Assembly (NCBI RefSeq): GCF_032461945.1
Contig: NZ_JAWCUD010000001.1
Location: forward strand, 1,302,001 to 1,366,000
From: Paenibacillus_E violae
Lineage (GTDB): Bacteria; Bacillota; Bacilli; Paenibacillales; NBRC-103111
Direction: 5' to 3'
Length of the DNA stretch: 64,000 bases
Both the position numbers and the translations under genes were made by a program. The notes under the pieces are model-generated. The model was not told the origin of the DNA. It saw nothing but the letters and a program-made list of their open reading frames with translations, and searched no databases. Shown piece after piece: positions 51,175 to 60,447 of this stretch (position 1 is the first letter of the stretch; every line of letters starts with the position of its first letter).

Positions 51175-51594
51175 TTATTCAACAATATTGATTGTCACAT
51201 CGATGTTACCTCTTGTTGCTTTGGAGTAAGGGCATATTTGATGTGCCGCATTGGCAAGTTCTCTGGCCACTTCCTGGGCAACCCCGTCAACGGTCACATC
51301 GAGTTCCGCGGATAACTGAAATCCGCCGTCGTCTGTTTTGTTAATCGTAATATGGGCAGTTACTTGTGTGCCCTCAACTTTGATGCCTTTTTGGCGAATC
51401 GCCAGATTCAGTGCGCCATCGAAACATGCGGAATATCCTGCCGCAAAAAGTTGCTCCGGATTCGTGCCATGGCCACCTGGCCCGCCTAGCCCTGTTGGCG
51501 TTTTGAGTTCAAGGGAGATGACTTGGTCGGAAGAGACCACTTTCCCGCTTCTTCCACCGACTGCTGTTACGGTTGCTGTGTATAGACTTTGCAT
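51175..51594 (-). CDS. ohr: Organic hydroperoxide resistance protein (Ohr/OsmC)
   Basis: Peroxidase of 139 residues, the usual Ohr length. The two catalytic cysteines are in YSACFDGAL (about residue 60) and ICPYSKATRGNI (about 124), and the Arg/Glu environment GGHGTNPEQLFAAGY is present. Ohr reduces organic and lipid hydroperoxides using lipoylated partners. ATG 51594 has AAGGAG eight bases upstream; in-frame starts up to 51642 add non-family residues. No OhrR gene is adjacent. Confidence 0.95.
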   Translation of the reverse strand: MQSLYTATVTAVGGRSGKVVSSDQVISLELKTPTGLGGPGGHGTNPEQLFAAGYSACFDGALNLAIRQKGIKVEGTQVTAHITINKTDDGGFQLSAELDVTVDGVAQEVARELANAAHQICPYSKATRGNIDVTINIVE

Positions 51595-51790
51595 GATGAT
51601 TGGCTCCTTAAGGTACATGATTAATGTAAGTCCCCTATACATTTCCCGAAAAAAGTGGTTATTATGAGAAAATTTTCTTCATTTATCACACGATATCGGT
51701 ACGCCTTGAACATATGGTAATTACGACCAATTGTGACTTAAAAAATGGCTGGTTGGCGAATAAACTATACGTATAAGGAGGAAATTGTCT

Positions 51791-53011
51791 ATGGGTAATC
51801 CTGCAAATCTTGCAAACCGATATAGGATCGTTCAACCGCTTAAGCAATTGACGAATGGACAGATCGTAAGAGGACAGGATGTAACCTCTGAGCGAGATGT
51901 TATTATATATACTTTTCAAGAAAGTGATGTACTAGAAAATGAGGAAATTTTACATTGGATGAAAAAAGCGTCGCAGATCTCCAACAAACATTTCATGCAG
52001 ATGCTGGACTACGGGTCGGAAGACGGGACGTTGTATGCCGTACTTCGGGTAGAGTCGGGAAGTCTTTTGACCGATCGGCTGAACGACTTGGTGATAACCG
52101 GAAACAAAGCACTTACGTACGTGCACGAGTTGGCTATAGCTCTTCGAGAGGCACAAATGAAACAGCATTTAGCCTTTTCGGTTGATGTGAATAATCTTTG
52201 GATCACAGATCAAGGCCAGCTGCGGATCATGGATCGATGGACGGAGGGGAACAACGGGAGGCGCGGAGCACCGGGTCTGGGGCTGCTGCTCTATCAGCTG
52301 GCTGCGAAAACGGATATTCCTACATCCTCTATGAGTGCTTACTCATTTGAGATGAGTTTGTTGTTTGCCCATATGGCAGAAGAAACTCGTGAACGTGCCG
52401 TTGCGTTAGCCTGCAAGGCGTATGAAGGCTTGTGCACGTTTGAAGATTTTCAGCTGGAGCTGGGAGGGCTTCTTGGCATCGCTGGTGAGAAGCCAGAGCC
52501 TCGTACGCCATCCTATGCCAAACCTTCTACATCCAGTGAGAAAAAGGCTGTTCGCAAATGGTTATTGATCGCACCCGCCGGACTCAGTGTACTCGTTTTG
52601 GTACTCTTTTTATCCTTGCGTTCGAACTCGGATTATGCGAACGATGCGAAGCAGCAGACGACTGCTAAGGCCGATCCTGTAGCAGTTGCGACAAGTGGGG
52701 CAGATTTTTCGAAACCATCTGCATCGCCAACACCCGATCGTACTGCCACACCGACAGCTGAGCCAGTAGTTGCTCCAACTCAGCTGAGTGGCGATAGCGC
52801 GGGACAAGATCAGCTTGGCGTCGTTCCGGACTTGGTCAATCATACGAGGGAGGAAGCAGAGAAGATGGCATTGGATGCAGGTCTTCGCTACGAGTTTTTC
52901 TTGGAGTCGAGCAGCGCATCCCAGGGAACCGTATTCAAGCAAGACATCCCTCCAGGAACCGCTGTTCATAATGGTGACCGTGTCACGTTTTGGGTGAGCA
53001 AAGGGTTATAA
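51791..53011 (+). CDS. Membrane pseudokinase with one PASTA domain
   Basis: Protein of 406 residues. The first 225 follow the Ser/Thr kinase layout (YRIVQPLKQLTNGQIVRGQD), but key residues are gone: the beta-3 Lys is missing (VIIYTF), the HRD loop reads HLAFSVDVNNLWIT without the Asp, and DFG is replaced by IMDRW. A helix lies about 257-277 (WLLIAPAGLSVLVLVLFLSL), then a Thr/Ala/Pro-rich stalk and one PASTA domain about 342-406 (VVPDLVNHTREEAEKMALDAG). PASTA domains bind peptidoglycan or beta-lactams. AAGGAGG precedes ATG 51791. Likely a wall-sensing scaffold partner of the housekeeping PrkC kinase (inference). Confidence 0.85.
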   Translation: MGNPANLANRYRIVQPLKQLTNGQIVRGQDVTSERDVIIYTFQESDVLENEEILHWMKKASQISNKHFMQMLDYGSEDGTLYAVLRVESGSLLTDRLNDLVITGNKALTYVHELAIALREAQMKQHLAFSVDVNNLWITDQGQLRIMDRWTEGNNGRRGAPGLGLLLYQLAAKTDIPTSSMSAYSFEMSLLFAHMAEETRERAVALACKAYEGLCTFEDFQLELGGLLGIAGEKPEPRTPSYAKPSTSSEKKAVRKWLLIAPAGLSVLVLVLFLSLRSNSDYANDAKQQTTAKADPVAVATSGADFSKPSASPTPDRTATPTAEPVVAPTQLSGDSAGQDQLGVVPDLVNHTREEAEKMALDAGLRYEFFLESSSASQGTVFKQDIPPGTAVHNGDRVTFWVSKGL

Positions 53012-53044
53012 CGGGAAGTGATTGTGCTCGTAGACTTCAAACAT

Positions 53045-53845
53045 TTATTTCCGCAACCCTTCTCTCCTAATTTCGGAAGGGTTTTTTCCTCTTACTTTTT
53101 TGAACTGTCTGCTGAAAAAAGACAAGTCCTTGTATCCAAGCGCTTCAGCCACTTCAGAGGCATTCATCCCGTTATAGCGTAGCAAATGTTCGGCCCGCTC
53201 AATGCGTGTCTGGATAATATATTGCTCCAGGGATATTCCCATTACTTCTTTAAATTTGAGCGAAAAATAGCGCGGGGATAAGTTGGCATTCTCCGCCAAA
53301 GATTCCATCGAATGCGGCATGCCCGGTGTCTGACGGATACGGTGAGCTAACACCCGAATGAGCGACGTTGTATGATCGGTTGAGTGCAAGGCCGGTTGCT
53401 CTTCTTCGCGTTTTAACTGCATCAGCATCAAGGTTAACAACAGTTTTCCCTCTATGGCGGAACCTTTCGTGTTCTCCAACATCGCTTCAACATATCGATT
53501 GAGATAGGTTTCGAAGACGAAGCGATCCTTTACAGTATGAGTACCGGATGGCATTGCCGGCAGTAATTGCTGATAATCAGCCAAAGAAAAGTGAATATAG
53601 GTGACTGTTAATGGCTGCTGCGGATCATGGCTTGCTGCTGTACGGTCTCCCGGCTTGAATATGAAACATGTTCCGCTTCCGACGGGTGATGTCAATCCGT
53701 TTCGAAGCATTGTGCCTGTACCACTCCAGGCATACCAGAGATCGAAATCCTCCAACGGCTGCAGCCGTGTATCCCATTTCCATGTCCGCTCGCAAGTGAC
53801 TTTGCCGAAGTTGCCGTTTAAGCTTAAATGAGAGATGAATTCCAC
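53045..53845 (-). CDS. AraC-family regulator, divergent from the ferritin-like gene
   Basis: Regulator of 266 residues. The N-terminal cupin-like domain (about 1-140, with GSGTCFIFKPGD) would bind a small molecule. The C-terminal AraC double HTH spans about 165-262 (HSMESLAENANLSPRYFSLKFKEVMGIS, then YKDLSFFSRQFKKVRGKNPSEIRR). Start ATG 53845 has AAAGGAG upstream. It is transcribed away from the ferritin-like gene across a 133-bp region that holds two copies of AGTACAAA(G/C)ATTT, so it probably controls both genes. Confidence 0.92.
   Translation of the reverse strand: MEFISHLSLNGNFGKVTCERTWKWDTRLQPLEDFDLWYAWSGTGTMLRNGLTSPVGSGTCFIFKPGDRTAASHDPQQPLTVTYIHFSLADYQQLLPAMPSGTHTVKDRFVFETYLNRYVEAMLENTKGSAIEGKLLLTLMLMQLKREEEQPALHSTDHTTSLIRVLAHRIRQTPGMPHSMESLAENANLSPRYFSLKFKEVMGISLEQYIIQTRIERAEHLLRYNGMNASEVAEALGYKDLSFFSRQFKKVRGKNPSEIRREGLRK
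53055..53087 (+). terminator. Terminator after the pseudokinase gene
   Basis: AACCCTTC pairs with GAAGGGTT, followed by six T on the plus strand. It overlaps the 3' end of the convergent AraC gene. Confidence 0.75.
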
Positions 53846-53871
53846 GTTGAAGTATCTCCTTTATGTAGAAA

Positions 53872-53961
53872 AGTACAAAGATTTCGTGCTGTAGTGAATT
53901 CATTTTACACCGTTTTATCCGTAATATGAAGGTATTCAAGATATCTTTAGTACAAACATTT
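53872..53961. promoter_or_regulatory. Two direct repeats, candidate AraC binding sites
   Basis: AGTACAAAGATTT (53872-53884) and AGTACAAACATTT (53949-53961) differ at one of 13 positions, point the same way and lie 77 bp apart, about seven helical turns. One is next to the araC start, the other just before the ferritin-like gene's AAGGAG. Confidence 0.6.
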
Positions 53962-53978
53962 GAAGGAGATGTTTCACG

Positions 53979-55268
53979 ATGCTGCATCCGTTTATGGGAA
54001 TCGAACAGTGGGATCGAATTGGTTTGTCCGTTGAGGAGTCGGCTAAGCGTCTTCAGCGTATAGCGTACGTTGATCGGCGTTGCATGAATCTTGAAGCGGG
54101 ACACATGACGGCACGGCCTGAATATGAGGTAAAAGGAGCGTTAGCTCGGTTCACCTGGCAGGATGCCGAATTCTATAACCAGTTCCGCAACCGCTGCAAA
54201 CAGCTTCGGATGGGTGTGAGAGCTTTTGAGAAGTGCCCGGATGATGCATTAGATCGGTTGATGACTGCCATTTTGGAATCGTCCAATACGCTAAACTTGC
54301 TGGTCGCATTATTTGAGGTGCTGAAGCCCGCATCAATCAATGCGGTGAACAGGTATCTGTCTGAAGCTCAACCGCTCGTCGATGAACCGACGATACATCT
54401 TTTGCAGCATCAGCTAATCGACCGCAAAGGGCAAATGGTTTGGGGCGAGCAGGCGATTGCTCACTTTATGGAAGCCGCTAGCAGGGAGGAGAAAGAAAAG
54501 GCAGAGAGCTGGAAGCAGTATATCCAAGCGCTGCTGCAAGCAGCCGGGGGCATTGATGGATGCGAGGATCAAATACCGGTGAATCCGAGTTTGATCGTGA
54601 ACACGGAACCGTTTCAGCTTCCTTTCACGAGCACCCGAGACAATCGGTTTCAAACGTCAGTCATCAAAATGAAGGGCATGACATTCGAAGACAATGATGA
54701 AGGACGTTTTCTTCAAATGATGCTTTCCCGTTACTTCGAGATGTCGCCAGCCGAAGGCGTAGCTTATGTGCACTTCTCTACGGAAGGGAAGCCGTGGTCC
54801 TTTTACTACGATACCGCTAGACATTGCTGGGATGAAGTCAGGCACTGCTGGTTCGGAGAAGCGGCGCTGCGGAGTAAGGGCTACGATGTCCATGCCATCC
54901 CGAATTGGACGGGCTGGTATGATATGACGAGCCAATTGTTTAACAAAGATGAAGCGTATACCCATTTAACCATTGCTATTGAGAAAGCGGCGATGAAATA
55001 TCCACCGGGAAAAAGAGAGGAGTGGGAATTTTGCCGGGATGTCGCCAAGGACCCGTTAATGACGACTTTCCAGGACTTCGATTGGGCCGATGAGGTGGTT
55101 CATGCCGGGTTTGGGCAGAAATGGATTATTGATGAACTGTTTCAGGGCGACAATGTGAAAGCCTTGGATGCAGCAGAGGATACAGTCGCGAAGAGAGCCG
55201 TGTACATGGACAGCATCGATAAAGAAGGGAATGTGCCGCCGCCGAGCCGCTTTGCCGGCAATTATTAA
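53979..55268 (+). CDS. Ferritin-like fold protein of unknown function
   Basis: Soluble protein of 429 residues, largely helical. Candidate metal-ligand motifs are EPTIHLLQHQLIDRKGQMVWGEQ (about 133-155) and HCWDEVRHCWFGEAAL (about 284-299), the latter an Asp/Glu-x-x-x-His pattern common in di-iron ferritin-like proteins. Two Trp/Cys/His-rich blocks and a C-terminal segment from about 355 (EWEFCRDVAKDPLMTTFQDF) are distinctive. It resembles the DUF455-type ferritin-like group only loosely. TTGAAGGAGATG precedes ATG 53979. The adjacent AraC gene probably regulates it. A metal-dependent oxygenase or oxidase role is inference. Confidence 0.65.
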   Translation: MLHPFMGIEQWDRIGLSVEESAKRLQRIAYVDRRCMNLEAGHMTARPEYEVKGALARFTWQDAEFYNQFRNRCKQLRMGVRAFEKCPDDALDRLMTAILESSNTLNLLVALFEVLKPASINAVNRYLSEAQPLVDEPTIHLLQHQLIDRKGQMVWGEQAIAHFMEAASREEKEKAESWKQYIQALLQAAGGIDGCEDQIPVNPSLIVNTEPFQLPFTSTRDNRFQTSVIKMKGMTFEDNDEGRFLQMMLSRYFEMSPAEGVAYVHFSTEGKPWSFYYDTARHCWDEVRHCWFGEAALRSKGYDVHAIPNWTGWYDMTSQLFNKDEAYTHLTIAIEKAAMKYPPGKREEWEFCRDVAKDPLMTTFQDFDWADEVVHAGFGQKWIIDELFQGDNVKALDAAEDTVAKRAVYMDSIDKEGNVPPPSRFAGNY

Positions 55269-55319
55269 AGCACCGATAGACGCCGAGAAGGGTTTCCTTC
55301 ACGGATAAATTCGGCAGCC

Positions 55320-56081
55320 TTATCTTTGATATTCCTTGGGAGTGAAGCCGGTCATTTGTTTGAAAATACGGCTGAAGTAAAACTGATCGAGGTAACCGAC
55401 ACGTTCGCCGACTTCTTTTATCGATAAATTGCGATAATGCGTCAACAGGTATTTGGCCTCATTAATGCGCAGGGTCATCAGGTAACGGGAGGGAGGTTCT
55501 GAGGTGTATTTGATAAAAATTTTGCTTAAATAAGAGGCTGTGAAATTAAAATGCCTTGCAATTTGCTCAAGGCTTAACTCTTTGGTGAAATTTTCGCGCA
55601 TAAACTCACGGACAAGTTGAACGATATCCTCGGGATTTTGGGCCGTTTGCATGTTCAAACCTTTTAAATGGTCCTGAAACTGAGCCCTCTCATTCTCAAT
55701 AAGCGAAATGTTCCGCGATAGCACGCGCTGCAGCTCCTCTGTTGAAACCGGTTTGAGCAGATAATCTTTGACATTATACTGCATAGCCTCCTTGGCATAG
55801 GCGAAATCGGCATAGCCGCTGGCGATAATTTTGCGGATGCGAGGAAAGTAGCTATCCAGCGACTTGATAAGCTCCAGCCCATCCATAACGGGCATGCGAA
55901 TATCTGTCACGATAAGATCAGGCTGATCTTGGCGCACCAGCTCAAGCGCTTCTTTGCCGTCTTGCGCTGCTCCTATGACTTTTACCGTATCGCAAAGGTT
56001 CTCAATTCTTTTAACAAGATTATTACGGATCAAATCCTCATCTTCGGCGACAATGACCTTAACGAACAGCCGTTCCTCCAT
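55320..56081 (-). CDS. YesN-type response regulator (TCS 5)
   Basis: Regulator of about 253 residues. Receiver with AEDED, phosphoacceptor Asp in LIVTDIRMPVMDG and KP in LLKPVS; AraC HTH about 150-253 (LSLEQIARHFNFTASYLSKIF, ends GFTPKEYQR). The start is uncertain: ATG 56081 and ATG 56087 both overlap the end of the kinase gene, with AAGGGGG upstream, while GGAGG lies just after 56081. The domain itself begins at VKVIVAED, a few codons later. Confidence 0.92.
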   Translation of the reverse strand: MEERLFVKVIVAEDEDLIRNNLVKRIENLCDTVKVIGAAQDGKEALELVRQDQPDLIVTDIRMPVMDGLELIKSLDSYFPRIRKIIASGYADFAYAKEAMQYNVKDYLLKPVSTEELQRVLSRNISLIENERAQFQDHLKGLNMQTAQNPEDIVQLVREFMRENFTKELSLEQIARHFNFTASYLSKIFIKYTSEPPSRYLMTLRINEAKYLLTHYRNLSIKEVGERVGYLDQFYFSRIFKQMTGFTPKEYQR

Positions 56082-57948
56082 GACCATGATGTTCGTTGAT
56101 ACCCCCTTGCGTAAGTGTTCCGCCAATAATAACGGTTGCGCCTTGCCCGTTTACAATCCTGAAAATGGTATTGTTACCGTACATCAGTTTCATGCGGATA
56201 TAAATATTTAACAGTCCCATTCCGTTTAGTTGGAGTAAAGGAAGCACGTTTGTTTTATCAATCTCTTTGATTTTCCGATGAAGAACCACCAAACTTTCCT
56301 CACTAAAACCATCTCCCGTATCGGCAACTTCAACTTGCCAATGTTCAGCTGAGATTGTCCCACTCACACGAATCGTCCATGGCGGCTGATGTTTGGTTGC
56401 AAATTTGAGCGCATTTTCTACTAATGGTTGGATAATAAGTTTTGGTATACGTAGTTCAGTGAGCTGCTCATCGATGTCAAATTCGAAATGAACCTTGCGC
56501 CCGAAGCGAATTTGATTGATTTCCAAATATTTTCGGGTATGCAGAACTTCCTCCTTGAGAGCGACCAGGGAACCGTCTGCCGAGAAATAACGAAGAAAGT
56601 CGGACATATTTTCTGTCATGGCAACGATTTCCGCGTTCATATTTTCCTGCGCCATTACCTGGATTGTCGTTAGTGTATTATACAGAAAATGCGGATTCAT
56701 TTGCGTCTGCAGAGCAATCAGTTTCGCTTGCAGTTCTTGGTACTGCGACATCAGCAAATCATCCATGGATTGCTTCAGCCGCGCGCTCATCTTCATGAAC
56801 GACCAATACAATTGGTCCAGTTCGTTTAATCCGCTATTTAACTGGGGTGTAGCAACACGTTCGCTGCCTAGGTCTTCCAGCCGCATGGTTCGCATGGAAC
56901 GATGAATTTTTTGAATCGGCATTGTAATCCGTTTTGCCGCAAGAAAGGATAGTAAAATAGCCAAGAGCAGAATAACCAGGGCTACTAGCACCGTGCGCTT
57001 CGCAAAGGTGAAAAGAGGCGACAGCAACTTGTTTTCAGATACGATAATAACTGTACTGAGCCCGGTAAAGTCGGAGTAATGCAGTGATAACAGCGCTTTT
57101 TCCCCCGTATCCTGATTGTAAAACGATTGGTCTCCGGCTGTTCCATCCGTCTCCTTATACCGCAAATAGGGCAAATATCGTTCTTTATCCGCATTCGTGG
57201 GATAGATGATTTCGTTGGCATTATTGTAGACGAGGACTTTAGCTTGGTAGGGATTGCGTTCAGTAAAATCTATGGCGCTTTTGAATATGCGATTAAAGTA
57301 CTGCTTCACTTCGATAATTCCCATTGGCGTATTGTAGTTATCGTAGAAAAGACGGAACAAAGATATCGAAAACTGCTTCTCTTGAGAGGAGATGAAACGT
57401 GACATTTCCTCATCGGGGACAGGAAGAGCAATGTATTTTCCGGCTGCGTTATTCATCACTGCGTTAAACCACGGTTTATCTTGGGGAAGATAGGTTCGTT
57501 CTCCATTATCAAAACCGTTGCCATATACTTTGCTTTTGAAATCATACAAATACAGCTGCTCAACAGGCCGAGATGGACCGATTGCAGCCGTAAGAATGTC
57601 AGTCAACTCTTTGGCATTTTGCACAGATTTCTCAGCCCTAGTTGCACTAACGTTCTCTTGCTGCTTCTCTTCCGAATTGGTTGTGAGGGACAGATAGCTC
57701 TGAAAATGATTCTTCACGAGATTGGAGTACATCACATTCAGCGAAACATCGTTTAATTTATGGAACTCTGAATCAATGTTGTCTTGCATGGACTGTCCCA
57801 TGCTTTCCAAGGTATCTGTCGCATTTTTCCGCAGCAGATCGGAGGCCCATACATAGAACCAGGCAACCAGAACGGTGAACACGATAACGATAATGAACGA
57901 GTAGGTGGAGAAAAGAATCGATCGTATGTTGCGGTGTTTCGTCCACAT
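56059..57948 (-). CDS. YesM-type sensor histidine kinase (TCS 5)
   Basis: Kinase of 629 residues. Transmembrane helix about 12-35 (ILFSTYSFIIVIVFTVLVAW), extracellular sensor about 40-310, second helix about 318-338, HAMP, phosphoacceptor block QMNPHFLYNTLT near 420, and ATPase domain (VENALKFATKH, DTGDGF). ATG 57948 has TTGGAGG upstream and is preferred over in-frame ATG 57996. It overlaps the regulator gene and is divergent from importer C, which it probably controls. Confidence 0.93.
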   Translation of the reverse strand: MWTKHRNIRSILFSTYSFIIVIVFTVLVAWFYVWASDLLRKNATDTLESMGQSMQDNIDSEFHKLNDVSLNVMYSNLVKNHFQSYLSLTTNSEEKQQENVSATRAEKSVQNAKELTDILTAAIGPSRPVEQLYLYDFKSKVYGNGFDNGERTYLPQDKPWFNAVMNNAAGKYIALPVPDEEMSRFISSQEKQFSISLFRLFYDNYNTPMGIIEVKQYFNRIFKSAIDFTERNPYQAKVLVYNNANEIIYPTNADKERYLPYLRYKETDGTAGDQSFYNQDTGEKALLSLHYSDFTGLSTVIIVSENKLLSPLFTFAKRTVLVALVILLLAILLSFLAAKRITMPIQKIHRSMRTMRLEDLGSERVATPQLNSGLNELDQLYWSFMKMSARLKQSMDDLLMSQYQELQAKLIALQTQMNPHFLYNTLTTIQVMAQENMNAEIVAMTENMSDFLRYFSADGSLVALKEEVLHTRKYLEINQIRFGRKVHFEFDIDEQLTELRIPKLIIQPLVENALKFATKHQPPWTIRVSGTISAEHWQVEVADTGDGFSEESLVVLHRKIKEIDKTNVLPLLQLNGMGLLNIYIRMKLMYGNNTIFRIVNGQGATVIIGGTLTQGGINEHHGHGGTAVR

Positions 57949-58025
57949 AACCTGCCTCCAAGCGGTTGGTGTGCCTTTGATGCTTTCATTTTCCATTGGG
58001 CTGACCGTTTTGTCAAAGCTTTTCT

Positions 58026-58039
58026 TGAAAGCGCATGCA
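58026..58039. promoter_or_regulatory. cre-like site between TCS 5 and importer C
   Basis: TGAAAGCGCATGCA matches the cre consensus at 12 of 14 positions. It lies in the 218-bp divergent region, so CcpA could repress both directions. Confidence 0.5.
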
Positions 58040-58166
58040 AGTCAAATTTGTACATAAAAGGAGTCGGATTTCTCCATGTTAGATCGCGGGCAAGGCATCT
58101 ATAATGAGGGCATACCCGAAATGTAAGCGGATTTATAAGGGTCATACCCAAGGGGGGAGTGGTGTT

Positions 58167-59531
58167 ATGAAAAAGCCGTTATGGATGTTGGCCGTATCCG
58201 TATTTACCGTGGCATTGGTTGGAGGATGCAGTAGTGGATCCGCACCAAGTGCGACAAGTAATGCTTCATCGCCCGCAGTCAAAAGCAATACATCTGCAGC
58301 TGATAGCAAAACTCCCGCTAAGAAAGACGTAACGCTAACGTATATTGCAAGTCAAGGGTGGATTAAGGATACAGAGATGCAGCTCGCTAAAAAGTTTGAG
58401 AGCGAAACCGGCATCCGTATCGATTATCAAATTATTCCAGCCGACCAATACTTTAATGTATTGAAGACTAAGTTGAATGCTAAGGAAGGTCCGGATCTAT
58501 TCGGCGGACAAAGCGGCAAAAGCGAGATAAGTTTAAATTACAACGTAGAGAAGAACGCCGTCGATCTGAGCGATCAGGAATGGACCCAACGGGAGGATAA
58601 GCTTTCACTGGAGCAGCTTTCATTAAACGGAAAAGTGTATGCGCTTACGATTTGGGATACCGGCAACAGCTTTGTCGTTGTATATAACAAAAAGATCTAT
58701 GAGAAGCTCGGGATCAGCGTGCCAAAAACTTATGAAGAATTCAAGCAAGCTTCCTTGAAAATTAAGCAAGTCGGCATTACGCCGATCTATGAACCTATTG
58801 CAGACGGCTGGCACCATGTACTTTGGTTTGCAGAACCGGGACCTCGATATGATGAAGTTACGCCTAATCTTTACAACGATCTGAACGCAAACAAAAAGAA
58901 ATTTGTTGATGATGCAAGCATGAAAACATCCTTGACTCAGCTGAAGGAAATGTATGATCTCGGATTTTTTGGTGAGAACACGTTCTCTGACACCGGTTCC
59001 GATACAGCGAACAAACTGGCTAGCGGTAAATTCGCCATGTCCCTGTCAACGCAAAGCACACCTGGTGATGTCACCAAAATTAATCCCGAGCTGAAAGCCG
59101 AAGATTTCGGATTTTTCCCAATTCCGCTTGCCGACAATCAATTTTATTACATCAATCCGGGTGGTCCGAGTAAGTTCGTTTATTCCGGCTCAAAACATAT
59201 GGAAGAGGCGAAGCAGTATCTAGCCTTTTTAGCCAAACCGGAAAATCTGCAATATATGGTCGACAACGACAAGACGGTCTCCAATCTAAACTTCACAGGA
59301 CTTAAGGATAAATATACCGATGAGCAGAAGAAGCTGTTTGCGGCTTATCCAAAGCGAGGAACGGACCTGCAGGATTATGTCAACTATGTCAATCCGCAAT
59401 GGATGGATATGGGGAAAGATATGGTTGCGATGTTCAGCAAGGCAATGGAGCCAATCGATGTGTTGAAAAGCATTGATAAACGGAGAGCTGACATGGCAGG
59501 AGTGGCCAAAGACCCAGCCTGGGCCAAATAA
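58167..59531 (+). CDS. Sugar-binding lipoprotein (importer C)
   Basis: Binding protein of 454 residues with lipobox VGGC (Cys21) and a long Ser/Thr/Ala linker. Mature domain: VTLTYIASQGWIKDTEMQLAKKFESETGIRIDYQIIP, then GPDLFGGQSGKSE and YALTIWDTGNSFVVVYNKKIYEKLG. ATG 58167 follows AAGGGGGGAGTGG; the in-frame ATG 58104 would bury the signal peptide behind 21 charged residues. Confidence 0.94.
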   Translation: MKKPLWMLAVSVFTVALVGGCSSGSAPSATSNASSPAVKSNTSAADSKTPAKKDVTLTYIASQGWIKDTEMQLAKKFESETGIRIDYQIIPADQYFNVLKTKLNAKEGPDLFGGQSGKSEISLNYNVEKNAVDLSDQEWTQREDKLSLEQLSLNGKVYALTIWDTGNSFVVVYNKKIYEKLGISVPKTYEEFKQASLKIKQVGITPIYEPIADGWHHVLWFAEPGPRYDEVTPNLYNDLNANKKKFVDDASMKTSLTQLKEMYDLGFFGENTFSDTGSDTANKLASGKFAMSLSTQSTPGDVTKINPELKAEDFGFFPIPLADNQFYYINPGGPSKFVYSGSKHMEEAKQYLAFLAKPENLQYMVDNDKTVSNLNFTGLKDKYTDEQKKLFAAYPKRGTDLQDYVNYVNPQWMDMGKDMVAMFSKAMEPIDVLKSIDKRRADMAGVAKDPAWAK

Positions 59532-59571
59532 AAGAGATTAGTATTCTATTCGGAGTGGGGAGCTTACCGTT

Positions 59572-60447
59572 ATGAACAATAAGATTTATCCTTCCTATTT
59601 CAGTTGGGCGACACTCGGGTTATACTTGGTTTTTTTTATCATACCGGGTTTGATGGGCTTCTATTACTCATTTACCGATTGGAACATGTATTCCAGCGAT
59701 ATTCAGTTCATTGGATTTGATAATTTCAGCTCGCTGTTCTCAGCTGATGAGAAGTACATGAAATTTATTGTGAATACACTCAATTTTACGATATCGACGG
59801 TGATTCTGAAGACGGTTCTCGGACTTGCATTTGCCATTGCTCTTAATGAGGGCATTCGCATGAAAGGGTTTCACCGTGTGATGATTTTCATGCCTTCGAT
59901 CGTTCCGATGCTTGTGGTCGGCCTTATTTTCAAGTCTGTGCTCAATCCAGCTACCGGCCTCCTGAATGAATCACTGCGCGCAATCGGCCTAGATGTCTTG
60001 ACGCAAAAGTGGCTCGTTGATGTGAATTGGGCGTTCAAATCGATTATCGCCGTCGATACGTGGAAGGGTGTAGGTTATATCATGATCATCCTGCTCGCTG
60101 GTTTGCAATCGATCTCGAAAACCTATTATGAAGCTGCACAGATCGATGGTGCAAATAGCTGGCAAAAGTTCAAATATGTTACGGTGCCACTTCTGATGCC
60201 TGCTCTCGTCGTTACCACCGTGCTCAATTTATTGCATGGTCTCAAAGTCTTTGAAGTTGTGTATGTTTTGACGAACGGAGGCCCTGGCTACGCGACGGAT
60301 GTGCTGTATACGACGATTTTCAAGGAATTTTCGCAAGGCAGATACGGCGTAGGTACAGCTTTGTCAACCGTTCTGTTCTTGTTTATGACCATTGTCGGTT
60401 ACTTCGTGATTCGGTTGATGGCCAAAGAAGAGGAGATTAGCGCATGA
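59572..60447 (+). CDS. Carbohydrate ABC importer permease, MalF/UgpA type (importer C)
   Basis: Membrane protein of 291 residues with six predicted helices and EAA loop TYYEAAQIDGANSWQKFKYVTVP (about 184-206). It begins 40 bp after the binding-protein gene behind GGAGTGGGGAG and overlaps the next permease by four bases (ATGA). Confidence 0.93.
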   Translation: MNNKIYPSYFSWATLGLYLVFFIIPGLMGFYYSFTDWNMYSSDIQFIGFDNFSSLFSADEKYMKFIVNTLNFTISTVILKTVLGLAFAIALNEGIRMKGFHRVMIFMPSIVPMLVVGLIFKSVLNPATGLLNESLRAIGLDVLTQKWLVDVNWAFKSIIAVDTWKGVGYIMIILLAGLQSISKTYYEAAQIDGANSWQKFKYVTVPLLMPALVVTTVLNLLHGLKVFEVVYVLTNGGPGYATDVLYTTIFKEFSQGRYGVGTALSTVLFLFMTIVGYFVIRLMAKEEEISA

